A stretch of DNA of 64,000 nt from Trichomonas vaginalis G3 (Eukaryota > Parabasalia > Trichomonadida > Trichomonadidae). Positions within the stretch are counted from its first letter, which is position 1, and each line of letters opens with the position of its first letter. The position numbers and the translations under genes were made by a program. Below are positions 42,138-49,629 of the stretch, one piece after another. The DNA is taken from assembly GCF_026262505.1 (NCBI RefSeq), contig NC_067203.1:18581411-18645410 (forward strand). Reading direction: 5' to 3'. The notes below the pieces were generated by a model. That model had not been told where the DNA came from and did no database searches. It saw nothing but the letters and a program-made list of their open reading frames with translations.

Positions 42138-43664
42138 ATGCAGAACGAACAGTTAAACGAATTTACTCCAGCAGAGCATATTCATCAGATTCGCTCATAT
42201 TTCGATATCATAGACAATGCAGTTCAAATTGGTGACACTAATAGAAAATATTCTGACGCAAAGATTCCATCACAACCTGGAACTGCTAAAGATAACACAT
42301 GGGTAACATTCAATCTCTCACCTCCTGGTGAAAATATGTTGGACCTTTACAATACATTCATTACGTATAAAATGGAAGGTCAATTTATTGTAGATAAAGA
42401 AATTGGTTCAGGTTCCAATAAAACAAACCCACCAGGATTTTGGATTGGTTTCGATGACGCTTTCTATGCAGTTGCTGGATATCAAATCCTTGCAAATGGT
42501 CGTATCGTATATTCTCAAGACAACGCAAGAGAAGAAGCATATATAACTTCAAACTCACAAACTACCGAACAAATAAAGAAAGTAGATGTTTTCTCAAAGA
42601 CTCGACATGAAGATGTATGGAGTCATTCGGGAACATGCAGAACAGGACAAATTGTTAGTGGTCCAATTACAGCAGGAAAATCATTTGATTTTAAGCTTCG
42701 TTTAAGAATTCCTGTTAGAAGATTCCTTCCATTAGAAGCTATTCGATTTATTCCAGCTTTTGCAGGAAACATTCAGCTTAAAGTAAAGTTCAGTAGCGAC
42801 GCCTTACAATGCACATCTATATCTGTAAATGATATCATTGCTTTCAATCCAACTCTTAAAGTTGCATTTGCTTCAGATTCAAATCCACCGACAAATAAAT
42901 TTGTTCCATGGAATGAACCATTCACTATGATAACGAAGGCAGTAGAAGCTAGTGGAACAGTTACTATTACAACTGTAACCCAGCAACTATTTCGAACAAA
43001 GATGGATTTTAATGAATGTTTCATTCATCCAAAGTCATTCTCTTTAGACCCTAACATTTATACAGAACTTGTAGAACATTATACAAACGAGGCTTTATGT
43101 TTTCCTGTTAAAGTTATGGATTGGATTCCTATGGACGGTTCATTCTCAAAGAATACAGATAGTTCAAGTGCAACATTTACAGCAGCTTATACGCCTATTA
43201 ATGTTAAAAGTATTTGGGCACTATTTAGAAAGAAAGACAACTATTATGTTAATTTTGAGAACCCTAAGTTTAAATATCTTCAGCTTTCCATGGGAGCTTA
43301 TGGAAATATGCCTGCAGAACCTGAAAAATCATATGGACCTGTATTTTATGAAATGGTTGCGAACGCTTGCAATACAAACAATGATATGATAGGATTTAAT
43401 GAAGATGTTATGAGGTCATTGGTGGATGATGGTAGTGTGGAACAAAATGGGATAGCTATGACAACACACATTTCTTATGTGGTTTTCCAAACAGAAGTGG
43501 ACTTTTGCTTCCAGCAAGGTCAAACATCTACTGCTCCAATAACATACAAATTGTCTGTTAAAGGACCTATTGAACTAGCAACTGAAAATGTACCAAAGCC
43601 ACTTATTGGATTTATGAGGGATTGTTGCTTTGCCATTCAGGTGCGTGCTAATGGAATCCCATAA
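42138..43664 (+). CDS. E2 major capsid protein, double jelly-roll type
   Basis: A whole product of 508 residues, the usual size for Maverick capsid proteins. It has a beta-rich architecture with two similar halves and long loops (GFWIGFDDAFYAVAGYQIL near 105; FDFKLRLRIPVRRFLPLEA near 185). The C-terminal half contains FNECFIHPKSFSLDPNIY. It sits in the virion gene cluster with small basic proteins and has a class II leader. Double jelly-roll capsid proteins tile the icosahedral shell of Polinton-like viruses. The call rests on size, beta content, position and the comparable E3 gene; I cannot run a structure prediction. Confidence 0.75.
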   Translation: MQNEQLNEFTPAEHIHQIRSYFDIIDNAVQIGDTNRKYSDAKIPSQPGTAKDNTWVTFNLSPPGENMLDLYNTFITYKMEGQFIVDKEIGSGSNKTNPPGFWIGFDDAFYAVAGYQILANGRIVYSQDNAREEAYITSNSQTTEQIKKVDVFSKTRHEDVWSHSGTCRTGQIVSGPITAGKSFDFKLRLRIPVRRFLPLEAIRFIPAFAGNIQLKVKFSSDALQCTSISVNDIIAFNPTLKVAFASDSNPPTNKFVPWNEPFTMITKAVEASGTVTITTVTQQLFRTKMDFNECFIHPKSFSLDPNIYTELVEHYTNEALCFPVKVMDWIPMDGSFSKNTDSSSATFTAAYTPINVKSIWALFRKKDNYYVNFENPKFKYLQLSMGAYGNMPAEPEKSYGPVFYEMVANACNTNNDMIGFNEDVMRSLVDDGSVEQNGIAMTTHISYVVFQTEVDFCFQQGQTSTAPITYKLSVKGPIELATENVPKPLIGFMRDCCFAIQVRANGIP

Positions 43665-43741
43665 TAAGATTAGATGACTATAACTTAGCTACGGACGACA
43701 GTGAGGAATAAAGGATGAACGTTTATTTTTAAAGCTTATAA

Positions 43742-44182
43742 ATGAGTTCTTCATCAAGCTCTCGTGAACCTTCACCATCTATGAAACAAACTTTACCAAA
43801 CGATTATGGAGCACCTATTGAATATTTCTTACGAGCTGCACAATGGCAAAGAGCAGTTTCACCAAGGTTAGGTGTTCCACCAGCTCCTGCCAAAAATAGC
43901 ATTTGGTCAAGTCCTTATATAAGATATGGTCTCCCACTAGGTTTGCTAGCTACAGCAGGAGCAGTAATGATGTTGAAAAGAAATAAAGCAAATGTTGTAA
44001 ATAATACTGAAGTAGCTGAAGTTAAACAAACTCCGACACCTTCACAAGCAAAACCTTCAATGACTCCTGAACCTATGGAAGTACAAACTCCTGTTCAAAA
44101 GTCAACTCCTAAACCGACTCCAACATTTAAACCAAAACCTACTCCTCAAATAAATCGTAAAACTCCTGCGTTTCCTTACTGA
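43742..44182 (+). CDS. E2 single-pass membrane/virion-type protein
   Basis: A product of 146 residues. It has a Ser-rich start, one predicted membrane segment (YGLPLGLLATAGAVMML, about residues 60-76) followed by KRNK, then a long Pro/Thr/Lys-rich tail (TPKPTPTFKPKPTPQ). Small membrane proteins of this plan occur in virion clusters of related viruses; no specific function can be given. It follows the capsid gene on the same strand. Confidence 0.55.
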   Translation: MSSSSSSREPSPSMKQTLPNDYGAPIEYFLRAAQWQRAVSPRLGVPPAPAKNSIWSSPYIRYGLPLGLLATAGAVMMLKRNKANVVNNTEVAEVKQTPTPSQAKPSMTPEPMEVQTPVQKSTPKPTPTFKPKPTPQINRKTPAFPY

Positions 44183-44232
44183 AAAAAAATAACGTTATTT
44201 TTATTTAATATTAAAATTTTTATTTGATTGAA

Positions 44233-44469
44233 ATGACGACTAAAGTCACTGAAGCAATGAAACAAAAGTTTTTGGTAGAATACATTAAATCAGGAACTAT
44301 TCCGGAAGGTTTTTACATTCATACTATGAAGGATGGTAGAGTTCAGTTTAGAAAGATAAAGCAACCATTAGATAGAGAAGGTATATTAAGGAAGATTAAA
44401 CTTCATGAGGACAACATTGCTGAACTTAGGAAGAAGTTAGAAGAGTTGGAGAAAGGAAGAGAGTTATAA
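44233..44469 (+). CDS. E2 78-residue protein, unrecognised
   Basis: It starts at the ATG at 44233 (MTTKVTEAMKQKFLVEY), with a small beta segment (GFYIHTMKDGRVQFRKI) and a coiled-coil end. Its first domain resembles the start of the 41683 product (FYYVSQSKDGKIYVRKRK), so the two may be relatives. Its last codons form the inner edge of the right terminal repeat. Confidence 0.5.
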   Translation: MTTKVTEAMKQKFLVEYIKSGTIPEGFYIHTMKDGRVQFRKIKQPLDREGILRKIKLHEDNIAELRKKLEELEKGREL

Positions 44470-44485
44470 AGTAATGAATTCAATA

Positions 44486-44545
44486 GGGTGAAAAAACAGG
44501 TGAAAAAGAGGTGAGATCTCACCGCTTCACCTAAATTTATTTTTG
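44486..44545 (-). repeat. GATC palindrome copy P5
   Basis: The mirror copy of P1 inside the right terminal repeat. Confidence 0.85.
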
Positions 44546-44632
44546 CGCTATGTTTTCATACGTGTGGGAGTGGTGATATCATTAATTTTTAAGTTTATTT
44601 TTTATTTTATTTTTAAGTTTATTTTTATATAA

Positions 44633-44953
44633 ATGACGAAAACTATTGAGATAACAAACTACAACGGTCATGAGTTCAAGAATTTGTTCTTCGTTCCTCG
44701 TGAAAATACATTCTATCAGATACGAGGGAGAAAGGGTAAAGTTAGTTTGAGCGTTTATGACTACAAGCATAATGGAAAGTTTATACAAGCATACGATACA
44801 AACGGTAAACGTGTTTCATTAGCTTTGTCAAAACTTACAGGTATAAACTATGACAGTGATTTTGACCTATATGAAGAAGAAAGTGAGTCAGAAGATTATG
44901 AGCTGTTATGTGAAGCACAGCAATGGGAAGCGCTGCAATACTTTTGTAAGTGA
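44633..44953 (+). CDS. E2 terminal-repeat protein (right copy)
   Basis: Identical at protein level to the left copy at 23457-23777 and, like it, transcribed toward the element end. It has the acidic C-terminal tail YDSDFDLYEEESESEDYE. The perfect agreement of the two copies fits a young insertion or ongoing homogenisation of the repeats. Confidence 0.75.
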   Translation: MTKTIEITNYNGHEFKNLFFVPRENTFYQIRGRKGKVSLSVYDYKHNGKFIQAYDTNGKRVSLALSKLTGINYDSDFDLYEEESESEDYELLCEAQQWEALQYFCK

Positions 44954-45155
44954 GAACGTTTATTTTTACAGTAGTGAAGTCGTTTGTGAAAACATTAGTG
45001 AATTCGTTAGTGAAGTCGTTAGTGTTGTAAAATATACGTTAACTGTTTTGTAAAGTGTCAAATTCACATATAATGGGTAAGGAGGCGCGCAGTGCCGCCG
45101 TACCCTTGATATGTATACTAACTAAAAATTTAAATTATGCCGTTCTAAAGTTTGT

Positions 45156-45192
45156 GACAACATGACATTTTGACAACAACACAGGAGGAAAT
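45156..45192 (+). repeat. left 37-base inverted repeat of the 3.1-kb unit
   Basis: Reads GACAACATGACATTTTGACA and on to GAGGAAAT. It pairs with 48255-48291 and with the core of the three 120-base tandem repeats. Confidence 0.7.
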
Positions 45193-45195
45193 GAT

Positions 45196-45352
45196 TTGTC
45201 ATGACTTCTTCATCGTAAATGTTTTGTCAAGACTTCTTCATCGTAAATGATTTGTCAAGACTTCATCGTATATGCTTTGTCAAACATGAACGTAAATGTT
45301 TTGTCAAGACTTCTTCATCGTAAATGATTTGTCAAGACTTCATCGTAATGAG
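45196..45352 (+). repeat. TTTGTCAAGACTTC short direct repeats, left block
   Basis: Six or seven copies of a unit close to CATCGTAAATGTTTTGTCAA with GACTTCTT or CATGAA spacers. Mirror blocks lie at 48016-48143 and 48212-48245; same-sense blocks are at 55795-55935 and around 56040-56342. Confidence 0.75.
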
Positions 45353-45363
45353 TGTAAATCAGA

Positions 45364-45424
45364 CAAAAATATATTTTAGGTGAAGAGGTGAGATCTCACC
45401 TCTTTTCTCACCTCCTTTTTCACC
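45364..45424 (+). repeat. GATC palindrome copy P6
   Basis: CAAAAATATATTTT then AGGTGAAGAGGTGAGATC core. It shares its private variants with P7, not with P2-P4. Confidence 0.9.
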
Positions 45425-45446
45425 CTGTTGAATTTCCTTAAGATAG

Positions 45447-45490
45447 AAAAAATAAAGTTAGTTTTATTTTTATTTATTTTTTATTTTGTA
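45447..45490 (+). promoter_or_regulatory. class I leader motif
   Basis: AAAAAATAAAGTTAGTTTTA ... TATTTTGTA before the 45499 gene, the same as at 32889. Confidence 0.55.
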
Positions 45491-45498
45491 TAAAAGAT

Positions 45499-46440
45499 AT
45501 GATTTCAACAATCGGCACAACAACAATTCAAACAACTACGGCACCAAATTCATTAATCATGAATCCTACGTCAATGTTGGTAGAGATGAAAAGCTTCATT
45601 CCTTCTTCATATACTTTTGAGACAGAAATACAAAGAATTAAGCAAGAACTTTTAACAAGTAATTTAGACTGTAGTGCGAAAGATGAAACAAATGAACAGT
45701 ATCTTTATGACATGCAGGACATTATTGACCATTTACCCAAATTGCCTGAAATTCAGCAGCAAAAACTAACTATTCCTGAATTCGATGAAATTGAAGTTAA
45801 AGTTACTGACTCAGTAGAAATAAAGAAGTTCATACGTAAAGTAAACTATGAGTTTCTAGGATATCATTGCAACCATAAAGTTATGAACAAAGATTGCGAC
45901 ATGGTTTATAAAAACATTTCTGACATATATAAATCTGAGGAGTTTAAGACTTACGATAACTTTGTTTCATTAGCTGCTGAATGTGTGTGGCAGATAAGAG
46001 ATAAAGACAGAAGAGGCAAAGTATGGAACAAACAGATAAAACCAACAACTTTTGAGTTAAAGAAAACCATTGACGCCTTAGTTGTTCTAGCAGGTCAAAT
46101 TTCAATGTATAACGCAAAAATGAATCCGCAATGCTCAAAATGTAAAGCAGCAATGAGGAAATATAACTACTCCGTCAAAGAGATAGAACGTATGAGAAAC
46201 GACTATGCTGACTTAAAGAAAGAAGTAGAGAAACCAGCAGAAGATAAAATGGACATGTTAGCATTTCTGAACAAAAACTATCCAACAGCTGACGATTTCC
46301 TTCTATCTGACGTCAAGAAGAAGTATAAAGAAACTTTCGACATTGTTAAAAGTTTTGACATACTGACAGAAGAAATAGAAGCTACGAAATTGTTTAGAAT
46401 TTCAAATATACATCGTACAATTCATGTAAAACGCTTATAA
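45499..46440 (+). CDS. palindrome-flanked gene (satellite copy), unrecognised
   Basis: A product of 313 residues, a close relative of the E2 gene at 32943 (same start MISTIGTTTIQ, same NPQCSKCKAAMRKY cysteine pair, same end RTIHVKRL). It lacks the 24-base GC insertion. It is bounded by P6 on the left and P7 in reverse on the right. The leader, gene and palindromes have thus travelled together at least twice. Helical, no known domain. Confidence 0.65.
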   Translation: MISTIGTTTIQTTTAPNSLIMNPTSMLVEMKSFIPSSYTFETEIQRIKQELLTSNLDCSAKDETNEQYLYDMQDIIDHLPKLPEIQQQKLTIPEFDEIEVKVTDSVEIKKFIRKVNYEFLGYHCNHKVMNKDCDMVYKNISDIYKSEEFKTYDNFVSLAAECVWQIRDKDRRGKVWNKQIKPTTFELKKTIDALVVLAGQISMYNAKMNPQCSKCKAAMRKYNYSVKEIERMRNDYADLKKEVEKPAEDKMDMLAFLNKNYPTADDFLLSDVKKKYKETFDIVKSFDILTEEIEATKLFRISNIHRTIHVKRL

Positions 46441-46447
46441 AATAACT

Positions 46448-46510
46448 GGGGTGAAAAATTAGGTGAGAAAAGAGGTGAGATCTCACCTCTTCACCTAAAA
46501 TATATTTTTA
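46448..46510 (-). repeat. GATC palindrome copy P7
   Basis: Reverse orientation, right after the 45499 gene. Its complement matches P6 over about 60 bases, including TTTTCTCACCT, a variant not shared with P2-P5. Confidence 0.9.
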
Positions 46511-46550
46511 TTGAATTCAGCAACAAATTTCATGAATTTCATTAGTTAGA

Positions 46551-46592
46551 AAAATAACGCTAATTTTTTCTAAGAAAATTTTTTATTTTGTA
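46551..46592 (+). promoter_or_regulatory. class I leader motif
   Basis: AAAAATAACGCTAATTTTTT ... TATTTTGTAT, shared with the KilA-N gene leader at 34876, including the following ATGTAAAGACAG. Confidence 0.55.
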
Positions 46593-46605
46593 TGTAAAGA
46601 CAGAA

Positions 46606-47217
46606 ATGACAAACATTGAGTTTGAAACAGTTAGAAAGATTGACAATGACACCAAAGTGGTTAGAATAGGTGATTTAAACGTAAGATACTCAAAGAAATA
46701 CAACAAATATTCTTTGTCAGACATTATAACACCATCTGGAAAAAAAACAAAGGACTGGGTTAGAATTGCTTCTACTCAGAAAATTTTGACAAGAAATCCT
46801 GAGCTTATGATATCAGTAGCATTTCATGGAACAAGAGCATATCTTATAGACAAAAGTCTTATACCATTAGTTTTGTTATGGTTAGACCCAGTTGTTGGAT
46901 ATAACTTCATAACTTATGGTTCATTCGACTCAGAACGTTGCAGTGAAGGCTTACTTTACATCGTTCAGAAACCGAAGGACTTCAATACAAAGAGATATAA
47001 GATAGGAAGAACATATAATATAACTCAAAGATATGACAGTACAGTCAATAGAGTCAAGGTTGTGTTCGTTAATGATATGAGAGCTGCTGAAACAGAACTG
47101 CTTGAAGTTTTTGAGAAAATATATGGTGCTCCCATGAAAGGTAAAGAAACGTTTGAAGTAGATGAGATAGATAAAGCTATAAAATTATTTGACGAAGTTG
47201 CTGAAAAATACATGTAA
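46606..47217 (+). CDS. KilA-N plus T5orf172/GIY-YIG-like protein
   Basis: 203 residues from the ATG at 46606. The first half is KilA-N-like (DWVRIASTQKILTRN ... ISVAFHGTRAYLIDKSLIPLVL). The second half matches the T5orf172/MUG113 branch of the GIY-YIG fold (LLYIVQKPKDFNTKRYKIGR, then TELLEVFEKIYG). This two-domain layout is frequent in large DNA viruses and phages, where such proteins bind or nick DNA or regulate genes. The frame is whole with a class I leader. Confidence 0.75.
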   Translation: MTNIEFETVRKIDNDTKVVRIGDLNVRYSKKYNKYSLSDIITPSGKKTKDWVRIASTQKILTRNPELMISVAFHGTRAYLIDKSLIPLVLLWLDPVVGYNFITYGSFDSERCSEGLLYIVQKPKDFNTKRYKIGRTYNITQRYDSTVNRVKVVFVNDMRAAETELLEVFEKIYGAPMKGKETFEVDEIDKAIKLFDEVAEKYM

Positions 47218-47250
47218 AGCGTTTATTTTTGGTCTTTTGTGAAAGTCAGA

Positions 47251-47289
47251 AAAAATAAAGTTAGTTTTAAAATTATTTTTATTTTGTAT
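47251..47289 (+). promoter_or_regulatory. class I leader motif
   Basis: AAAAAATAAAGTTAGTTTTA ... TTTTTATTTTGTAT before the 47302 gene. Confidence 0.55.
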
Positions 47290-47301
47290 GAAATGACAGT
47301 A

Positions 47302-47598
47302 ATGTCAACATCAGAGAACACAACAACTGCTATCGTTCATGAAGCCATAAATGAAGAATACGAGTACATACAATATAACAAACAACTTCGCCTCATTCGT
47401 TCGGTCAAAGATGACATGTACCAAATGCAAAGTATAATGAATGCTCTTCGTTCTACAAAGCAACAGACAAAAGAACTTTTAGAAGAATTTCCTCATATGA
47501 TTGCTTCCCTCGGAAAACCGAGAGAAGAGATTCCGTATGAAAATCGCAAGAGGGTAGAAATGAGGGTAGATATCAGGTTCTTCAAAAATAATTCATAA
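47302..47598 (+). CDS. short regulator-type protein sharing the KilA-N gene N-terminus
   Basis: 98 residues from the ATG at 47302 (an ATG at 47293 is possible). The first 50 residues closely match the E2 KilA-N protein (TTTAIVHEAINEEYEYIQ, then RLIRSVKDDMYQMQSI). The rest is a different helical, basic stretch (QQTKELLEEFPHM). It has no KilA-N core. The shared N-terminus may be an interaction domain recombined onto different partners. Its end runs into the tandem repeats, so the 3' end may be truncated. Confidence 0.5.
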   Translation: MSTSENTTTAIVHEAINEEYEYIQYNKQLRLIRSVKDDMYQMQSIMNALRSTKQQTKELLEEFPHMIASLGKPREEIPYENRKRVEMRVDIRFFKNNS

Positions 47599-47956
47599 CT
47601 GCCTTCCTCCTGTGTTGTTGTCAAAATGTCATGTTGTCTCATTTTTTTAGAGAAGTTAAATAACCGAGTGACACATGGTGACGTAGTGACACCTTCAGTT
47701 CTTCAAAAATAATTCATAACTGCCTTCCTCCTGTGTTGTTGTCAAAATGTCATGTTGTCTCATTTTTTAGAGAAGTTAAATAACCGAGTGACACATGGTG
47801 ACGTAGTGACACCTTCAGTTCTTCAAAAATAATTCATAACTGCCTTCCTCCTGTGTTGTTGTCAAAATGTCATGTTGTCTCATTTTTTAGAGAAGTTAAA
47901 TAACCGAGTGACACATGGTGACGTAGTGACACCTTCAGTTCTTCAAAAATAATTAA
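47581..47956 (+). repeat. three 120-base tandem repeats plus partial fourth
   Basis: Copies start at 47581, 47702 and 47822, with a broken-off fourth at 47942. They are nearly identical. Each contains the 37-base boundary sequence of the 3.1-kb unit in its right-end orientation, the string GAGAAGTTAAATAACC that resembles the 3' end of the E1 fibre gene (48300-48316), and CACATGGTGACGTAGTGACA. Confidence 0.9.
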
Positions 47957-48015
47957 TTATTGAATAACCTAAAAACCATGAGACTTTGTCTCCGGACTCT
48001 TTGAGTCACTTAACG

Positions 48016-48143
48016 TAAACCATTTACGATGAAATCATGACAAAGAGTTTACGATGAAACCTTGACAAAACATTTACGCTCATGTTTGACATAGAGTTTA
48101 CGTTCATGTTTGACATAGAGTTTACACTCATTACGATGAAGAA
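48016..48143 (-). repeat. TTTGTCAAGACTTC short direct repeats, right block
   Basis: On the minus strand this shows the same CATCGTAAATGTTTTGTCAA-type units as 45196-45352, in mirror order. Confidence 0.7.
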
Positions 48144-48160
48144 GACATGAAAATTCAACA

Positions 48161-48210
48161 GGGTGAGAAAAGAGGTGAGATCTCACCTCTTCACCTAAAC
48201 ATTATTTTTG
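48161..48210 (-). repeat. GATC palindrome copy P8
   Basis: Reverse orientation. It combines the TCTTTTCTCACCC right side of P7 with the AAACATTATTTTTGGTC left side of P2/P4, a mosaic of the two groups. Confidence 0.85.
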
Positions 48211-48254
48211 GTCATTTACGATGAAATCATGACAAAACATTTACGATAAAATTT

Positions 48255-48291
48255 ATTTCCTCCTGTGTTGTTGTCTAAATGTCATGTTGTC
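48255..48291 (-). repeat. right 37-base inverted repeat of the 3.1-kb unit
   Basis: Complement of 45156-45192 with a single mismatch. The E1 fibre gene ends 18 bases beyond it. Confidence 0.7.
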
Positions 48292-48308
48292 TCATTTTTT
48301 TAGAGAAG

Positions 48309-49604
48309 TTAATTAACCCGGTACCATGCGAATACAGTCACAAATGGTGGCATGTAATCTTTACCCGAGCCTGTTGGATTTGTTGTGAAAGTGTGTGAAT
48401 GATTACCTGCGGTTCCACAGAAAATACCTGTGCTTGAATCTACTGGGTCAGTTGTGATATCATATCTATTCATTCCCTGTCTATCCGAACCCGCTGCAAG
48501 ATTTGTATAACCTCTTTTTGTTATTGAATGTGAATGATTACCTGTTGTGTTTGTCGTTCCTGTATGAGTGTGCGGTGGAAGGTTTGCTTCTTTAATTTTC
48601 TTCGAACCTCCTGTTTGCTTTGAATATCTAGCACAGTATAAGAATTTGTCTACAATCTGCTTCCACATACCAAAACCTAAAACTGTTTCTGGATTTGTTG
48701 AGTTCATTGACGTATAAATAGAACCAACAGGATATAATGTTTGAAGAATTTCCGTCTTTAATGTTTGAAGCTCTGTTTTGTCAGCTTTCTTATCATATAA
48801 ATCTTGAGCAGTGAATTTAACGTTATTTTCATCATCCATGACATAAACATTTCTACATCTAATGTATTTCATCGTTGTTATGTTTTCATTCGATGTTAAA
48901 CCTTGTGGAAAGTTAGGAGGTTTACAATATAATGCATCCCCATCAGTTCCTTCAACCGTTCCTTCAATACTTTCTATAGCAACAGTTGAGAAGGAGTTAT
49001 GTGTATGGTTCTTATCTGCTTTCTTATTTAATTCAGTATTAACATAAGTTTTATCTGCTTTCTTCATTAATTCATCATCAACATAAGTTTTATCTGCTTT
49101 AAGGTCTAAACATCCTGAAACCCATCCTGTATCAGCTTTAGTTTTTAAAATCTTTGATGTCCATTCATGATACCATTCAACCTTTCCATTAATTTCATTA
49201 TCTTTTTCATTAACGTATTCCTTATCAGCTTTCTTCATTAATTCATTTAGGAAACCTTCTATGAATTCCTCATTTAAATTAAATCTTCCAATCTTCAAAA
49301 CTTTAGGAAATGCATTTAATGCGTAATATCTCTGTTCTTCTGGTGGAATTGATGTTATATCATCCGTTATACCTTTAATTTTAGAATTCATAAATAAAAT
49401 TTCTTTTATATTTGATATCACTGCACCACCTTTGCAAACGAATTCGAAATGTTCATTTTTCAATACTATCTCCAAATCTCCATATTTCAACCTTTGCGTT
49501 TGTTCTGCCGTCTTTGAATTATATGCATATATGGCGTATGTAATGGTCTGAGGGACCTGGGTGCTTTGTGCCTTAAGTTGTTGTGGTTGCTGTTGTTTAA
49601 TCAT
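48309..49604 (-). CDS. E1 fibre protein with tail-collar tip
   Basis: A whole product of 431 residues. The N-terminal head is Gln-rich (MIKQQQPQQLKAQSTQ). A shaft of repeated KKADKTYV-type modules and ADKNHTHNSF links follows, then the collar-like domain (LYPVGSIYTSMNSTNP) and tip (HTHTGTTNTTGNHSHSIT ... GKDYMPPFVTVFAWYRV). His/Thr/Gly repeats of this sort coordinate metal in phage short-tail-fibre tips. It is shorter than the E2 fibre and lacks collagen-like repeats, but the tip is almost the same even at DNA level. It is presumed to be a receptor-binding spike. Confidence 0.75.
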   Translation of the reverse strand: MIKQQQPQQLKAQSTQVPQTITYAIYAYNSKTAEQTQRLKYGDLEIVLKNEHFEFVCKGGAVISNIKEILFMNSKIKGITDDITSIPPEEQRYYALNAFPKVLKIGRFNLNEEFIEGFLNELMKKADKEYVNEKDNEINGKVEWYHEWTSKILKTKADTGWVSGCLDLKADKTYVDDELMKKADKTYVNTELNKKADKNHTHNSFSTVAIESIEGTVEGTDGDALYCKPPNFPQGLTSNENITTMKYIRCRNVYVMDDENNVKFTAQDLYDKKADKTELQTLKTEILQTLYPVGSIYTSMNSTNPETVLGFGMWKQIVDKFLYCARYSKQTGGSKKIKEANLPPHTHTGTTNTTGNHSHSITKRGYTNLAAGSDRQGMNRYDITTDPVDSSTGIFCGTAGNHSHTFTTNPTGSGKDYMPPFVTVFAWYRVN

Positions 49605-49629
49605 TTATTATGATTTAAAAATAAATATT

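Larger units (their letters stand above)
23287..45123. mobile_element. Maverick/Polinton E2, end to end, nested in E1
   Basis: E2 is 21.8 kb with 670-bp terminal inverted repeats beginning AGTTAGTATACATATC. It carries the standard Maverick set (packaging ATPase, integrase, pPolB, major capsid, penton-like proteins) plus a long fibre, KilA-N-type regulator and small genes. It is flanked by AAAAA on both sides, compatible with a 5-bp target duplication, but inside an A-rich run so not decisive. I count about five differences between the two repeats, so insertion was recent. The element is complete in length but broken, with roughly fifteen to twenty breaks spread over about half its genes; the capsid, one minor capsid and most small genes look whole. 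Confidence 0.9.
44453..45123 (-). repeat. E2 right terminal inverted repeat
   Basis: Reverse complement of 23287-23956 with about five small differences. It ends ...GATATGTATACTAACT. It contains palindrome P5 and the second copy of the 106-codon gene. Confidence 0.92.
45156..48291. mobile_element. 3.1-kb unit with inverted repeats, candidate Maverick-related satellite
   Basis: It is bounded by a 37-base inverted repeat with one mismatch (45156-45192 and 48255-48291). On both sides this is followed inward by TTTGTCAAGACTTC-type short repeats and a GATC palindrome (P6 left, P8 right), in mirror order. Inside are only three genes: the palindrome-flanked gene, a KilA-N/GIY-YIG gene and a short regulator. 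There is no polymerase, integrase or capsid gene. The short repeats and palindromes match those at the left of E3, so an E3-like element could have mobilised it. The boundary and any target duplication are unresolved. The genes look whole. Confidence 0.45.

Noticed and set aside
23282-45128. A firm target-site duplication for E2
   Set aside because: AAAAA is present on both sides but inside A-rich runs, so length and position are ambiguous.
47581-47956. CRISPR-like array
   Set aside because: The units are 120-base tandem repeats without spacers, in a eukaryotic context.
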